Positions 44,091 to 52,369 of a DNA stretch of 64,000 nt are shown here, in pieces. The DNA lies in contig JAUIAH010000003.1 in NCBI GenBank assembly GCA_030425385.1, positions 186,001-250,000 on the forward strand. Direction: 5' to 3'. Every line of letters starts with the position of its first letter. The first letter of the stretch is position 1. Below the pieces are notes generated by a model. It was not told the origin of the DNA, did no database searches, and was given only the letters and a program-made list of their open reading frames with translations. The translations under genes and the position numbers were made by a program. The stretch comes from Verrucomicrobiia bacterium. GTDB taxonomy: Bacteria > Verrucomicrobiota > Verrucomicrobiia > Verrucomicrobiales > DEV007.

Positions 44091-45127
44091 GCGCTCGTCG
44101 CCTGCAGCGCTCGCAGTTTCTCTAGCGCTTTGCCATTGTTGAGGCATTCTTCTGCCAGGGCGATGCCGTCTAGCAAAGTGCTGGTGATGCCAGCGATGGT
44201 GAATCCGGCCGCAGCATTGGCAGCGACCATTTGCCGTTTGGCGTCGCGGATCTCGCCAGAGAGGATTCCCTCAAGGATGCCAGCGTTGGTCTTGGCATCG
44301 CCTCCTTGGAGTGTCTCCAGGGCTGCGGGTTCCATGCCTAGTGAAGCCGGAGTGATGGTCCAGGAATCTGAGTCTTCTCCTGCGCGGCACCGATGGATTG
44401 CGGTGGGACCCATGATGGAAATTTCATCCACCCCGCGACCATCGGCGGTCTCGCCGTGCACGGCCCAAGCCTCTTGCCGCCCGAGACGCTTGAGAATGTC
44501 GGCGTAGATGGGAGGCAAGGCGCCGTCGAAGACGCCAATGAGCTGATAGGCAGGGCTGACGGGATTGAGCAACGGCCCCAATAGGTTAAAGATCGTCTTC
44601 TGACCCTCCTTCGCGAGGGTGGCGCGCACGGGCGCGACGGCTTTGAAGGCCGGGTGATACCGCTGCGCGAAGAGAAATCCCACGCCATGGGCTTTCACCA
44701 CCTCCGAAAAGGCTTCGGGGCCAAGATCAATGGGCACCCCCAGCGCTTCCAGCACATCCGCGCCACCGCTCTTGGACGTGATCCCACGATTCCCGTGCTT
44801 CACCACGGTGAGGCCGCCCGCCGCGAGGACGAAGATGCTCGTCGTCGACACGTTGAAGAGATCGAGCTTGTCTCCGCCTGTCCCACACACATCGATCATA
44901 GGCCCAGAAACATCGCCTGCCTGAAGTGGTGGGATGATGGCGTGCTGAAGGAAGGCATCCACAAAGAGGGCGATCTCGGCTGGGGTTTCCCCGCGGGTGT
45001 GCAAGGCCTTGAGAAAGGCCACCTTGGGAGCCTCTGGCTGGTCGGCATCTAGCAAGGCATTGGCAGCGGATTGGACCTGGTCAGCGTCGAGTGGACTGCT
45101 TTGGGCGTGGGCAATGAGGGCTTCCAT
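44087..45127 (-). CDS. trpD: anthranilate phosphoribosyltransferase
   Basis: Joins anthranilate and PRPP in tryptophan synthesis, in the cytoplasm. The start at 45127 (MEALIAHAQSSPLDADQ) fits the family; the longer frame adds an unlikely 50-residue leader antisense to lpxI. Motifs: DVCGTGGDKLDLFNVSTTSIFVLAAGG (PRPP loop), VVKHGNRGITSKSGGADVLEALG, and FNLLGPLLNPVSPAYQLIGVF, then AWAVHGETADGRGVDEISIMGP. The length of 346 residues is normal. No other trp genes are adjacent. It diverges from lpxI across 59 bases that must contain both promoters. Confidence 0.96.
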   Translation of the reverse strand: MEALIAHAQSSPLDADQVQSAANALLDADQPEAPKVAFLKALHTRGETPAEIALFVDAFLQHAIIPPLQAGDVSGPMIDVCGTGGDKLDLFNVSTTSIFVLAAGGLTVVKHGNRGITSKSGGADVLEALGVPIDLGPEAFSEVVKAHGVGFLFAQRYHPAFKAVAPVRATLAKEGQKTIFNLLGPLLNPVSPAYQLIGVFDGALPPIYADILKRLGRQEAWAVHGETADGRGVDEISIMGPTAIHRCRAGEDSDSWTITPASLGMEPAALETLQGGDAKTNAGILEGILSGEIRDAKRQMVAANAAAGFTIAGITSTLLDGIALAEECLNNGKALEKLRALQATSA

Positions 45128-45186
45128 GGCGAGGACTGAATCACGGAATCCCCACCCAGACGAGTCCAGAATCCAGCTCTTGTGAG

Positions 45187-46047
45187 TTGACGAGAAAAGC
45201 GTTTCCGGGTCTGGTGGCGACCTTGAGACCCGTGTTAGAAACCGTAGGCGTGATCGCTGGGAATGGGGTTTACCCACGCACGTTCGTGGAGGCAGCCAAG
45301 CGCGCTGGGGTTGCTCGATTGGTCGTGGCGGCTTTCAAGGGTGAGACGGTGCCCAGCTTGGAATCAGACGCGGATGCCTGGGCGTGGTTCCGCGTGGGCC
45401 AACTGAGCAAGATGATCAAGTTCTTTAAGAGTGAGGCGGTCGCGCATGCTGTCATGGTGGGACAGATCGCGCCCAAGAATCTCTTCGATCTCCGTCCAGA
45501 CTTACGGATCGTGCGGATGTTAGGACGATTGAAGCGAAGGAATGCAGAGACGATCTTTGGAGCCATCGCAGACGAGTTGGCCAAGGACGGGATCGATCTG
45601 TTACCGGCGACAACCTATTTGGAAGAGCATTTGCCAGGGGAGGGCGTGGTCTGTGGACCCAAGCCGAGCGAGGCATTGTTAGACGATGCGCGCTATGGCT
45701 TTGAGATCGCCAAGGAAACGAGTCGCCTGGACATCGGTCAGACGGTCGTGGTGAAGCATGGGACCGTCTTGGCAGTGGAAGCCTTCGAAGGGACGAACGC
45801 CGCCATGGAGCGTGGCGGTGCCCTTGGCAAAGGGAAAGCCGTCATGGCCAAGGTTTCGAAACCGAATCAGGATTTCCGTTTCGATGTGCCTGTGATAGGG
45901 CCTGCGACAGTGGAGACGGCACATCGAGCAGGAATCATGGCTCTCGTGATTGAGGCTGACAAGACGCTTTTGTTAGAAAGAGATGAGGTGATGAAACGCT
46001 GTCAGGATTGGGGAATCACCATCGTGGCAAGGAAAGGAGACATATGA
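45187..46047 (+). CDS. lpxI: UDP-2,3-diacylglucosamine pyrophosphatase
   Basis: LpxI hydrolyses UDP-2,3-diacylglucosamine to lipid X in lipid A synthesis, replacing LpxH. Motifs: ETVGVIAGNGVYPRTFVEAAKRAG at the start, WFRVGQLSKMIKFFKSEAVAHAVMVGQI, LKRRNAETIFGAIADELAKDGI, and the C-terminal VEAFEGTNAAMERGG, VSKPNQDFRFDVPVIGPATVE and AGIMALVIEADKTLLLERDE. The start is uncertain: TTG 45187, GTG 45214 and GTG 45232 are possible, and the family usually starts only a few residues before GVIAGNG. The stop overlaps the next start as ATGA. The LpxI-oxidoreductase-LpxB order supports the assignment. Confidence 0.92.
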   Translation: MTRKAFPGLVATLRPVLETVGVIAGNGVYPRTFVEAAKRAGVARLVVAAFKGETVPSLESDADAWAWFRVGQLSKMIKFFKSEAVAHAVMVGQIAPKNLFDLRPDLRIVRMLGRLKRRNAETIFGAIADELAKDGIDLLPATTYLEEHLPGEGVVCGPKPSEALLDDARYGFEIAKETSRLDIGQTVVVKHGTVLAVEAFEGTNAAMERGGALGKGKAVMAKVSKPNQDFRFDVPVIGPATVETAHRAGIMALVIEADKTLLLERDEVMKRCQDWGITIVARKGDI

Positions 46048-46985
46048 CGACACCATTACGAATTGGCGTGGCAGGCGTGGGCGCCATCGGGCAGAATCAC
46101 GCTCGCGTCCTCGCAGAATTGCCACAAGCAGACCTCGTGGCCATCTTTGATTCGGATCCTCATCGGGCAGCCGCGATCGGCGAGCGCTATGGCGCGACAG
46201 TTACGGATGATCTTGAGAGCTTTGCGAGGATGATCGATGCGGCCACGGTGGCGACCCCGACGGTGACCCACGCAGACATCGGAGAGCGCCTCCTGACACA
46301 TGGCAAGCACGTGCTCGTGGAGAAACCGATCAGTGATCGGGTAGAAGACGCGCGCCGCCTGGTCGATCTCGCCCGGGAAAAGCAGCGGATCCTGCAAGTG
46401 GGACACATCGAGCGCTTCAATCCCGTGATGGAGAAGTTGGAGGCTCAATTGGGAAACCCGCGCTTCATCGAGGTGCATCGACTCTCACCCTTTCCTCAAC
46501 GAAGCATGGATATCGGAGTCGTCCTGGATGTGATGATCCACGATTTGGAAATCCTCCTGCACCTTGTGAAAGCGCCCTTGGAGAAAGTGGAAGCCGTTGG
46601 CGTGCCGGTGCTCACCCACCGCGAAGACATCGCCAACGCGCGCCTTTCCTTCGCCAATGGGTGCGTGGCCAATGTGACCGCCAGTCGCGTCAGTCCTGAC
46701 AAATTGCGCAAGATTCGCGTCTTTCAGGAAGACTGTTATGTCTCGCTCGACTATCAGGCACAAGAGGGCAAACTTTATCGCAAACAGGGTCTCGAGATCG
46801 TGACAGAGCCTGTGCAGGTCGAGAAAGAGGAGCCACTCAAGTTGGAACTGGCATCCTTCGTTGATTGCGCCCTGCGAGGCGAGGAGCCCAAGGTTTCAGG
46901 CCAAGCAGGAGCGGCCGCCTTGGATGTGGCGTTGGAGATCACGCACTTGATTGAGGCAGCACAAACGGCACAGCGAAAGAGTTAG
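46044..46985 (+). CDS. Gfo/Idh/MocA-family oxidoreductase between lpxI and lpxB
   Basis: An NAD(P)-dependent sugar dehydrogenase of 313 residues. The Rossmann start is PLRIGVAGVGAIGQNHARVL, followed by IDAATVATPTVTHADI and the signature HGKHVLVEKPISD with the conserved EKP lysine. The C-terminal alpha/beta domain includes DVMIHDLEILLHL, where the His is a usual active-site residue. ATG 46044 has a good ribosome site (AAAGGAG six bases before) and overlaps the lpxI stop. In some bacteria a member of this family, GnnA, oxidises UDP-GlcNAc at C3 so that GnnB can make 3-amino lipid A; no GnnB aminotransferase lies next to it here, so that role is only a possibility. Confidence 0.88.
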   Translation: MTTPLRIGVAGVGAIGQNHARVLAELPQADLVAIFDSDPHRAAAIGERYGATVTDDLESFARMIDAATVATPTVTHADIGERLLTHGKHVLVEKPISDRVEDARRLVDLAREKQRILQVGHIERFNPVMEKLEAQLGNPRFIEVHRLSPFPQRSMDIGVVLDVMIHDLEILLHLVKAPLEKVEAVGVPVLTHREDIANARLSFANGCVANVTASRVSPDKLRKIRVFQEDCYVSLDYQAQEGKLYRKQGLEIVTEPVQVEKEEPLKLELASFVDCALRGEEPKVSGQAGAAALDVALEITHLIEAAQTAQRKS

Positions 46986-46987
46986 GC

Positions 46988-48106
46988 ATGGCCACGCGCT
47001 GTTATCTCGTGGCAGGGGAACTCAGTGGCGATACCCACGGAGCCGAGTTGATGGCGAGTCTCCGCGAGTTGTGCGGCGAGGGGCTTTCCTTCGCAGGGCT
47101 GGGAGGAAATCAGATGCGGACGGTGGGAGGCGAACGCATGGACGATTGGATCGAGGATGCGGCGGTGGTGGGCTTGTGGGAAGTGCTGAAGAACTATGGC
47201 TATTTCAAGAAGCGCTTCGCCGCCTGCTTACAAGAAATCGATTCATGGAGCCCCAATGTCGTCGTCTTGATCGATTACCCCGGCTTCAACTTGCGCCTGG
47301 CTCGGGCTTTGCGCGATCAGGGATTCGAAGGCAAGATCGTCTATTACATCAGCCCACAAGTCTGGGCGTGGAATCGGAAGCGGATACCCAAGATGGCCGC
47401 GATGTTAGACTTGATGATCTGCATCTTTCCCTTTGAGAAACCGCTCTACGAAGCTTCGGGATTACCAACCGTCTTTGCGGGACATCCGTTAGTCGATGAA
47501 TTGAGTGACGTGCCGCCGAGAGAGCGTGAGAAGAAGTTGTTAGGGCTTTTCCCGGGCAGCCGCCAGCGGGAAGTGCGCAAGCTGTTTCCCATGATGGTGG
47601 AGGCTGCCCAGGAATTCGTGGAGAAACGGCCTGATTGGCGGGTGGCTACCGCAGCGGCGAATCCACGGCTCGCCGAACGCATGAAGGCGATGGCGAGCGA
47701 GGCTGGTTTGAACGTGGAAGTGTCGGTGGGAGATGCCCACGCCCTCATGCAGCGGGCGCAGTTAGGAGCCGTCGCGTCGGGGACGGCGACCTTGGAAGCC
47801 GCTTGGTTCGGATTGCCCTATTGCCTTGTGTATCGCGTGGCTTGGCCAACCTATGTCATTGGCAAACGCCTCGTCCACATTCCCTATTTGGGTATCGTGA
47901 ATGTTCTCGCCGAACGCGAAGTGGTGCGAGAACTCATCCAGGGGGAGGCCACTCCGGAGGCACTTCAGAGGGAATGGGAGCGGTTGCTCGTCCCCGAGCA
48001 TGCGGAAGCTCTGCAACGCGATCTTGCCTCGGTAGTGGCGCAGTTAGGAGGGGCAGGAACGCATGGCCGCGCCGCGGAAGCGATCGCTAACGTTCTTCCC
48101 GTATGA
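46988..48106 (+). CDS. lpxB: lipid-A-disaccharide synthase
   Basis: LpxB, a GT19 glycosyltransferase, joins lipid X to UDP-diacylglucosamine to make the lipid A disaccharide at the inner membrane face. Motifs: CYLVAGELSGDTHGAELMASL at the start, VVVLIDYPGFNLRLARALR, IVYYISPQVWAWNRKRI, GHPLVDEL, LGLFPGSRQREV and VASGTATLEAAWFGLPYCLVYR near the end. At 372 residues it has standard length and all blocks. It begins two bases after the oxidoreductase stop and its own stop overlaps the truA start as ATGA. Confidence 0.96.
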   Translation: MATRCYLVAGELSGDTHGAELMASLRELCGEGLSFAGLGGNQMRTVGGERMDDWIEDAAVVGLWEVLKNYGYFKKRFAACLQEIDSWSPNVVVLIDYPGFNLRLARALRDQGFEGKIVYYISPQVWAWNRKRIPKMAAMLDLMICIFPFEKPLYEASGLPTVFAGHPLVDELSDVPPREREKKLLGLFPGSRQREVRKLFPMMVEAAQEFVEKRPDWRVATAAANPRLAERMKAMASEAGLNVEVSVGDAHALMQRAQLGAVASGTATLEAAWFGLPYCLVYRVAWPTYVIGKRLVHIPYLGIVNVLAEREVVRELIQGEATPEALQREWERLLVPEHAEALQRDLASVVAQLGGAGTHGRAAEAIANVLPV

Positions 48107-48882
48107 CACTGCAGCGATGGAAATGGACCATCGCTTATGATGGCGCGCCCTATGGTGGCTGGCAGAGCCAACCGGGAGGGAACACGATCCAAGACCATCT
48201 GGAGGCGGCCCTGAGTGAGATTCGAGGCCTTCCGTCTGGTACTCGCGTGCACGGGTCGGGGCGAACAGACGCCGGAGTGCATGCGTATGGCCAGGTCGCT
48301 CACATTGATGCGCCCATCGACCTGTCGCTCGATGCCAAAGCGTGGCCGCATGCACTCAACGCACGCTTGCCGGGGAGCATTCGCGTGTTGGATGCCGAGG
48401 CCGTCCCTCAGGATTTCCACGCGCGCTTCTCCGCATCTGAGAAGACCTACGTCTATCGACTCTACCTCGGAAAGATACTTCCACCTATGCTCTGGAACCG
48501 CGTGTGGCACATACATAATTCCTTGGATGTTGGCGCGCTCAGACACGCCGGCCAGTGCCTCCGGGGGCGGCATGATTTCAAAGCATTCGCAGCCAACCGT
48601 GGCAAGAATAGCCCTCCTCCAGCGACTACTGTAAGGAATTTAACCAAAGTGGAAATCCTCGAAGAGCCTGATAATCAGCTTGTTCTGTCATTCACGGCAG
48701 ACGGATTTCTTTATCGGATGGTGCGAATGTTGACGGGCACCATGGTCCGATTTGCACAAGGCAAGTTGTCAGAAAGCGATCTCTTAAGTCTCCTTGATGA
48801 TCGTGAACTTTTGAAAACATCCGCTTGCGCCCCCGCTGGAGGACTTTACCTTCGTGACGTCGCCTATCACCCCCGTGGGTGA
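48103..48882 (+). CDS. truA: tRNA pseudouridine synthase A
   Basis: TruA makes pseudouridine at positions 38-40 of the tRNA anticodon stem. The catalytic aspartate lies in HGSGRTDAGVHAYGQVAHI. Other family blocks are IAYDGAPYGGWQSQPGGNTIQDHLE, ARFSASEKTYVYRL, RGRHDFKAFAA and the C-terminal DGFLYRMVRMLTGTMV. Length, 259 residues, is normal. The start overlaps the lpxB stop by four bases, so it ends the lpxI operon. The last third of the gene, from about 48600, is visibly richer in A and T than the rest of the operon. Confidence 0.96.
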   Translation: MTLQRWKWTIAYDGAPYGGWQSQPGGNTIQDHLEAALSEIRGLPSGTRVHGSGRTDAGVHAYGQVAHIDAPIDLSLDAKAWPHALNARLPGSIRVLDAEAVPQDFHARFSASEKTYVYRLYLGKILPPMLWNRVWHIHNSLDVGALRHAGQCLRGRHDFKAFAANRGKNSPPPATTVRNLTKVEILEEPDNQLVLSFTADGFLYRMVRMLTGTMVRFAQGKLSESDLLSLLDDRELLKTSACAPAGGLYLRDVAYHPRG

Positions 48883-48895
48883 CTTCTTCTATATA

Positions 48896-48911
48896 ACAAC
48901 CATTTGGTTGT
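48896..48911. promoter_or_regulatory. palindrome ahead of the AraC-type regulator
   Basis: ACAACCA-TT-TGGTTGT is a perfect inverted repeat with seven-base arms, in an AT-rich spacer 14 bases after the truA stop and 68 bases before the AraC-type start. It could be an operator for that regulator or a short terminator hairpin for the lpx operon; no T-run follows, which slightly favours the operator reading. Confidence 0.4.
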
Positions 48912-48978
48912 ATGAAGAATATGATTCGTATTAAATTTCCATTGCGAAATTATACCCATCTACTATTATCTGCCCGTC

Positions 48979-49896
48979 ATGTCAGCAGTTGCATTCAGTA
49001 ATACGGAAGTAAGAGACAATCACGTGGATAGCATCGATGGCTGGCCGCTCCTCTACAAAGAATTTGAGTTGAGTCATGACCTGGACCTCACGGCGCGCGA
49101 GCAGCCTGAAGTGTTCATCGTTCTGAGCGGCACCTTCCTCCACGAACACGGCCAAAGCCTGCAGTCCATGCGTGCTGGCTCGGTCATCGTGTCCCAGCCG
49201 GGACAGACCCATTTCGTCCGCCAACCCACGGATGTTCGCCTTATCCGGCTACGCTACCTTCCTGAGTGGATGGTGAATGACATCCACATGATCTTGGACA
49301 GCCCAGATCTCCTCAGCCTGTTCTTCGCGCCGATCCTCTTTGACTACACCATCGAGCACCCGATCAGCGTCATCTCTCTCAAGCGTGAGCCCTTTGACTG
49401 TGTGCAGTCGGATCTCACCGTGCTCAAAGATCAGCTGCAGCAGGAGCAAATTGACGAAACCCTGACTCGGCTGACCGTGCTCAAGATCTTCCTTCACATC
49501 AGCGAAGAATACGGCTTCTACTGGCGCCGGCGCAATCGCATTGCCCTCCGACCAGAGATCATGCATGCGATGCGCGCGATTGAAGGGGGCATCAACTTCA
49601 GCGGAGCCGTCCGCCTCTCGACCTTAGAGCCCCTCATGGGCATGTCGCTCGATCACTTAGGCCGCCTCTTCAAGAAAGCAACCGGCACCACCTTGGTAGA
49701 CTACACCCAGCGCCGTCGCGTGCAGCACGCCGCCCGTCAGTTGCTTTTCACTGACAAAACGGCGACAGCCATCGCCCAAGATCTCCATTTCACGGACTCC
49801 GCTCACTTCACGAAAAGTTTCCAGCGTTACTTCGGAAGGAGCCCGAACGAATACCGCTCACACTTTGCGTTCAACCCCGCGTGGTTGCGCATTTGA
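48979..49896 (+). CDS. AraC-family transcriptional regulator
   Basis: A 305-residue cytoplasmic regulator. The N-terminal cupin-like sensor has PEVFIVLSGTFLHEHGQSLQSMRAGSVIVSQPGQTHFV. The C-terminal double helix-turn-helix spans about 205-300: LEPLMGMSLDHLGRLFKKATGTTLVDYTQRRRV and then ATAIAQDLHFTDSAHFTKSFQRYFGRSPNEYR, the classic AraC signature. No target is adjacent that is obviously regulated. The palindrome upstream may allow autoregulation. The AraC architecture suggests response to a small molecule, perhaps a sugar, but this is inference. Confidence 0.93.
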   Translation: MSAVAFSNTEVRDNHVDSIDGWPLLYKEFELSHDLDLTAREQPEVFIVLSGTFLHEHGQSLQSMRAGSVIVSQPGQTHFVRQPTDVRLIRLRYLPEWMVNDIHMILDSPDLLSLFFAPILFDYTIEHPISVISLKREPFDCVQSDLTVLKDQLQQEQIDETLTRLTVLKIFLHISEEYGFYWRRRNRIALRPEIMHAMRAIEGGINFSGAVRLSTLEPLMGMSLDHLGRLFKKATGTTLVDYTQRRRVQHAARQLLFTDKTATAIAQDLHFTDSAHFTKSFQRYFGRSPNEYRSHFAFNPAWLRI

Positions 49897-49958
49897 TCGC
49901 CTGTTTGAGCCGCGCTGTTTCCAACTTGTGAGCGGCCACTTGGTGGGCACGTTAGGCC

Positions 49959-50666
49959 ATGGGGACTTCCATGGACGACCTCCTAGCGACGCTTGACAGC
50001 TCCCGGAAGGGACAGGTAGAGGCCATTCTCGCGAGGTCCTTCGAACCAACGACGGAGGGGCGTCACCTTGAACAAGCGCTCGCTCTCGTTGCCGTGCGTG
50101 CTCAGGGAGCAGTCGCGTGTCTGTTAGAAATTCTAGAGCGGAGCGTGGTGCGGATCCTTCTCCGTGACCCGGACGACTGGACCTCCGTCATGCTCCTCGA
50201 TGGCGATCGGGGTTCTCACGTTGGCGTCTTCACATCGGACGAACAAGCCACGATCGCCTCAAAGGCTTATCGGGCCGGTGAAACGGTCCGAGCAATTGAC
50301 ATGGTATTACTCTGCCGGTGCCTGCAGGGAAACGTGGGCATGGCAGTGAACCCCCATGACGAAGTGCTATCGTTTCTGTTAGAGCCGATCATGTTTGCCC
50401 AATTCCGACAGGCAGTCGCTCATGACGGTGAGCTATGTGAGGGCGAATACTACTCGATTCTGAGCGGAGAAGGCTACCAATGCCTCCGCGTGGATCGTTT
50501 GATGGACGATCGCGTTGCCGTTTCGCGCTACGAAACCAAGTGGCCAAACCGACCACAAACGGTATCCGCCTCCGCGTGCGAGCAACAGCCAAGGAGTTCT
50601 TGCGAAGAGAGAGCGAGCGAACTGAACCGGTGGTTGCCGCTCAAGATCGCAAAGGTGGACGACTAA
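49959..50666 (+). CDS. SseB-like protein of unknown function
   Basis: A 235-residue protein without signal peptide or membrane helix. The central part, MLLDGDRGSHVGVFTSDEQATIASKAYRAGE and then GNVGMAVNPHDEVLSFLLEP, resembles the SseB N-terminal domain (PF07179), in which a value-check motif VFTS and a late NP-hydrophobic block are typical. The N-terminal helical part and the C-terminal Cys/Arg-rich part (CEQQPRSSCEERASELNRWL) are not recognised. SseB-type proteins are mostly uncharacterised in environmental bacteria. Start may be 49959 or ATG 49971. It stands between the AraC gene and a convergent Dabb-domain gene. Confidence 0.6.
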   Translation: MGTSMDDLLATLDSSRKGQVEAILARSFEPTTEGRHLEQALALVAVRAQGAVACLLEILERSVVRILLRDPDDWTSVMLLDGDRGSHVGVFTSDEQATIASKAYRAGETVRAIDMVLLCRCLQGNVGMAVNPHDEVLSFLLEPIMFAQFRQAVAHDGELCEGEYYSILSGEGYQCLRVDRLMDDRVAVSRYETKWPNRPQTVSASACEQQPRSSCEERASELNRWLPLKIAKVDD

Positions 50667-50745
50667 GAAAGTGATTCTGTCAGGGATAGCAAGCCCCAAA
50701 GGGATCCTCCCCTCTAACCGTAAATGCAGACGGCCTGCTATCTAT

Positions 50746-51048
50746 CTAGAGAAGCTCGGAATCATAAACGACCACCTTCGCCCAGAGATCCTTACACCCA
50801 TCGACAAAGACATCGTGATCGGGATGCACCTGATAAGCATCGTGAGCCTCTTTCGAGGCAAACGTAAGGATCAGAGAGTAATCAAAGGAATGATCGGTCA
50901 CCGGGCGTTCTGCCGTCGGCGCCGGCTTACCGAAATGCCCTAGCTGGATCTCGGGGATCTTCACAAGAGCCCGGAGAGCTTCCTCAAAGCGGCCGCACTC
51001 GTCCTTCTTCTCATCCTTCAACCAGAAATAAACGCTATGAATCATCAT
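50746..51048 (-). CDS. Dabb-domain (stress-responsive alpha/beta barrel) protein
   Basis: A 100-residue cytoplasmic protein of the Dabb family: IHSVYFWLKDEKKDECGRFEEALRAL, then FDYSLILTFASKEAHDAYQVHPDHDVFVDGC, matching the ferredoxin-like dimeric alpha/beta barrel with the typical YxxHPxH motif. Such proteins have varied, often unknown roles. It is convergent with the SseB-like gene, and its 5' side borders the repeat cluster that precedes the RAYT gene. Confidence 0.88.
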   Translation of the reverse strand: MMIHSVYFWLKDEKKDECGRFEEALRALVKIPEIQLGHFGKPAPTAERPVTDHSFDYSLILTFASKEAHDAYQVHPDHDVFVDGCKDLWAKVVVYDSELL

Positions 51049-51119
51049 CGTGGCCCCATCCTAGCCGCATACGGCAAGCACACCAGTCAAGAAACAAACC
51101 AAGCCCGCACTCGTACATT

Positions 51120-51268
51120 AGGGACAGACCCTAATTTGATTGCGCTTCGGCATCTGCATCATTCTCACTATAAGGGACAGTATACTAGGGACGAGGGACA
51201 GTATACTAGGGACGGACCCTGATTTGATTGCGCTTCGGCATCAGCATCATTCTCATTATAAGGGACAG
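51120..51268. repeat. RAYT-associated repeat cluster with AGGGACAG punctuation
   Basis: Four AGGGACAG octamers stand at 51120-51127, 51173-51180, 51194-51201 and 51261-51268. Two 54-base direct repeats, 51127-51180 and 51215-51268, differ at three positions and both end in the octamer. Between them are two exact tandem copies of a 21-mer (AGGGACAGTATACTAGGGACG) at 51173-51193 and 51194-51214. The cluster ends 49 bases before the transposase start, in the place where REP-type sequences usually flank RAYT genes. The octamer is the same as in the five-copy island at 34.4-34.9 kb. Confidence 0.9.
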
Positions 51269-51317
51269 GTTATAATTCTATTGCGCGTAGGCGCGTTGCT
51301 GGTATCATCGGAGTGTT

Positions 51318-52352
51318 ATGAGAACTGCTAGAATCAAAGGAGAGCCAGGGGCTGCCGCCAATTGTTACCATGTGATGTCTCGGATCATTGAGGGCCGCTT
51401 CGTGCTTGAAGGGCCGGTGAAGGAGAAGTTTCGGGAACTCTTGGAACTCCAGTGCGCCTTCGCTGGCGTGGAGTTGATCACCTTCTGCATCATGTCGAAT
51501 CATGTCCACATACTGATCGAGGTGCCAAACGCAGAGGCGTATCGGGCGGGGATTGACGATAATGAGATCTTGCGTCGCTTGACTTTGGTGACCAATTCGG
51601 AGGAGCGCTTGGTGGAGGTGCGGCAGATGTTGGCGAGAATGAAGGAGCAGTGTCTTGAGAAGGGGTATCCCGAGTATCGGCAACGCTTTCTGAATCGGAT
51701 GGCGGATGTGTCGATGTTTATGAAAGAGCTGAAGCAGCGCTTCACGCAGTGGTATAACAAACAAGTTCAGCGCAAGGGGCCGTTGTGGGAAGATCGGTTT
51801 AAGAGTGTGTTGTTAGAAAACGACGAGACGGTGTTGTTGACGATGGCGGCCTACATCGACCTGAATCCGGTGCGTGCGGGGATCGTGGAGGATCCGAAGG
51901 ATTATCGGTGGAGCGGGTATGGGGAGGCGGTGGCGGGGAATAAGGCGCAGCGGCGTGGGTTAATGCGGATGTTAGGAATCGAGAATGGGGACGGGAACCA
52001 GTGGCGATCCTGTCAGGCGCAGTATCGCTGTTACCTTTACGGGGTGGGGGAAGAGAAAGAGGTCGTGCCTGGAGAAGAAAGAAAGCGGCGTGCTGGGGTG
52101 AGTACAAAAGCGGTCTCGAAGGTGGAGCGTCAAGGTGGGCAATTGAGTTTGGCTCAGGTGGTGCGGGTGCGAGTGCGTTATTTCAGTGATAGTATAGCGT
52201 TAGGGAGTGAGGCGTTTGTGGAAGAGGTTTTCGCAAGGCACCGAAAGGAGATGCGGGTGAAGCGGGAGCAGGGCGCGCGCCCGTTGAAATCGCCTGGGAT
52301 GGAGCGTTGGCGGGGATTGGTGGACCTTCGAAAGAGTCGAGCGGTTTCGTAA
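51318..52352 (+). mobile_element. Y1 transposase of the REP-associated (RAYT) type
   Basis: A 344-residue single-strand DNA transposase of the IS200/IS605 Y1 superfamily. The HUH motif lies in MSNHVHILIEVP (about residues 59-70), and the helix carrying the nucleophile tyrosine is MKELKQRFTQWYNKQ (about 134-148). FKSVLLENDETVLLTMAAYIDLNPVRAG is the typical RAYT core. The C-terminal part (VRVRVRYFSDSIALGSEAFVEEVFARHRKEM) is an extension found in RAYTs rather than in plain TnpA. The frame is intact, and no terminal repeats or TnpB are seen, so this is a domesticated-type transposase that acts on nearby repeats. TTA codon context matches the host genes, which suggests long residence. Confidence 0.9.
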
Positions 52353-52369
52353 CGGTGGCGATTGAGTCG

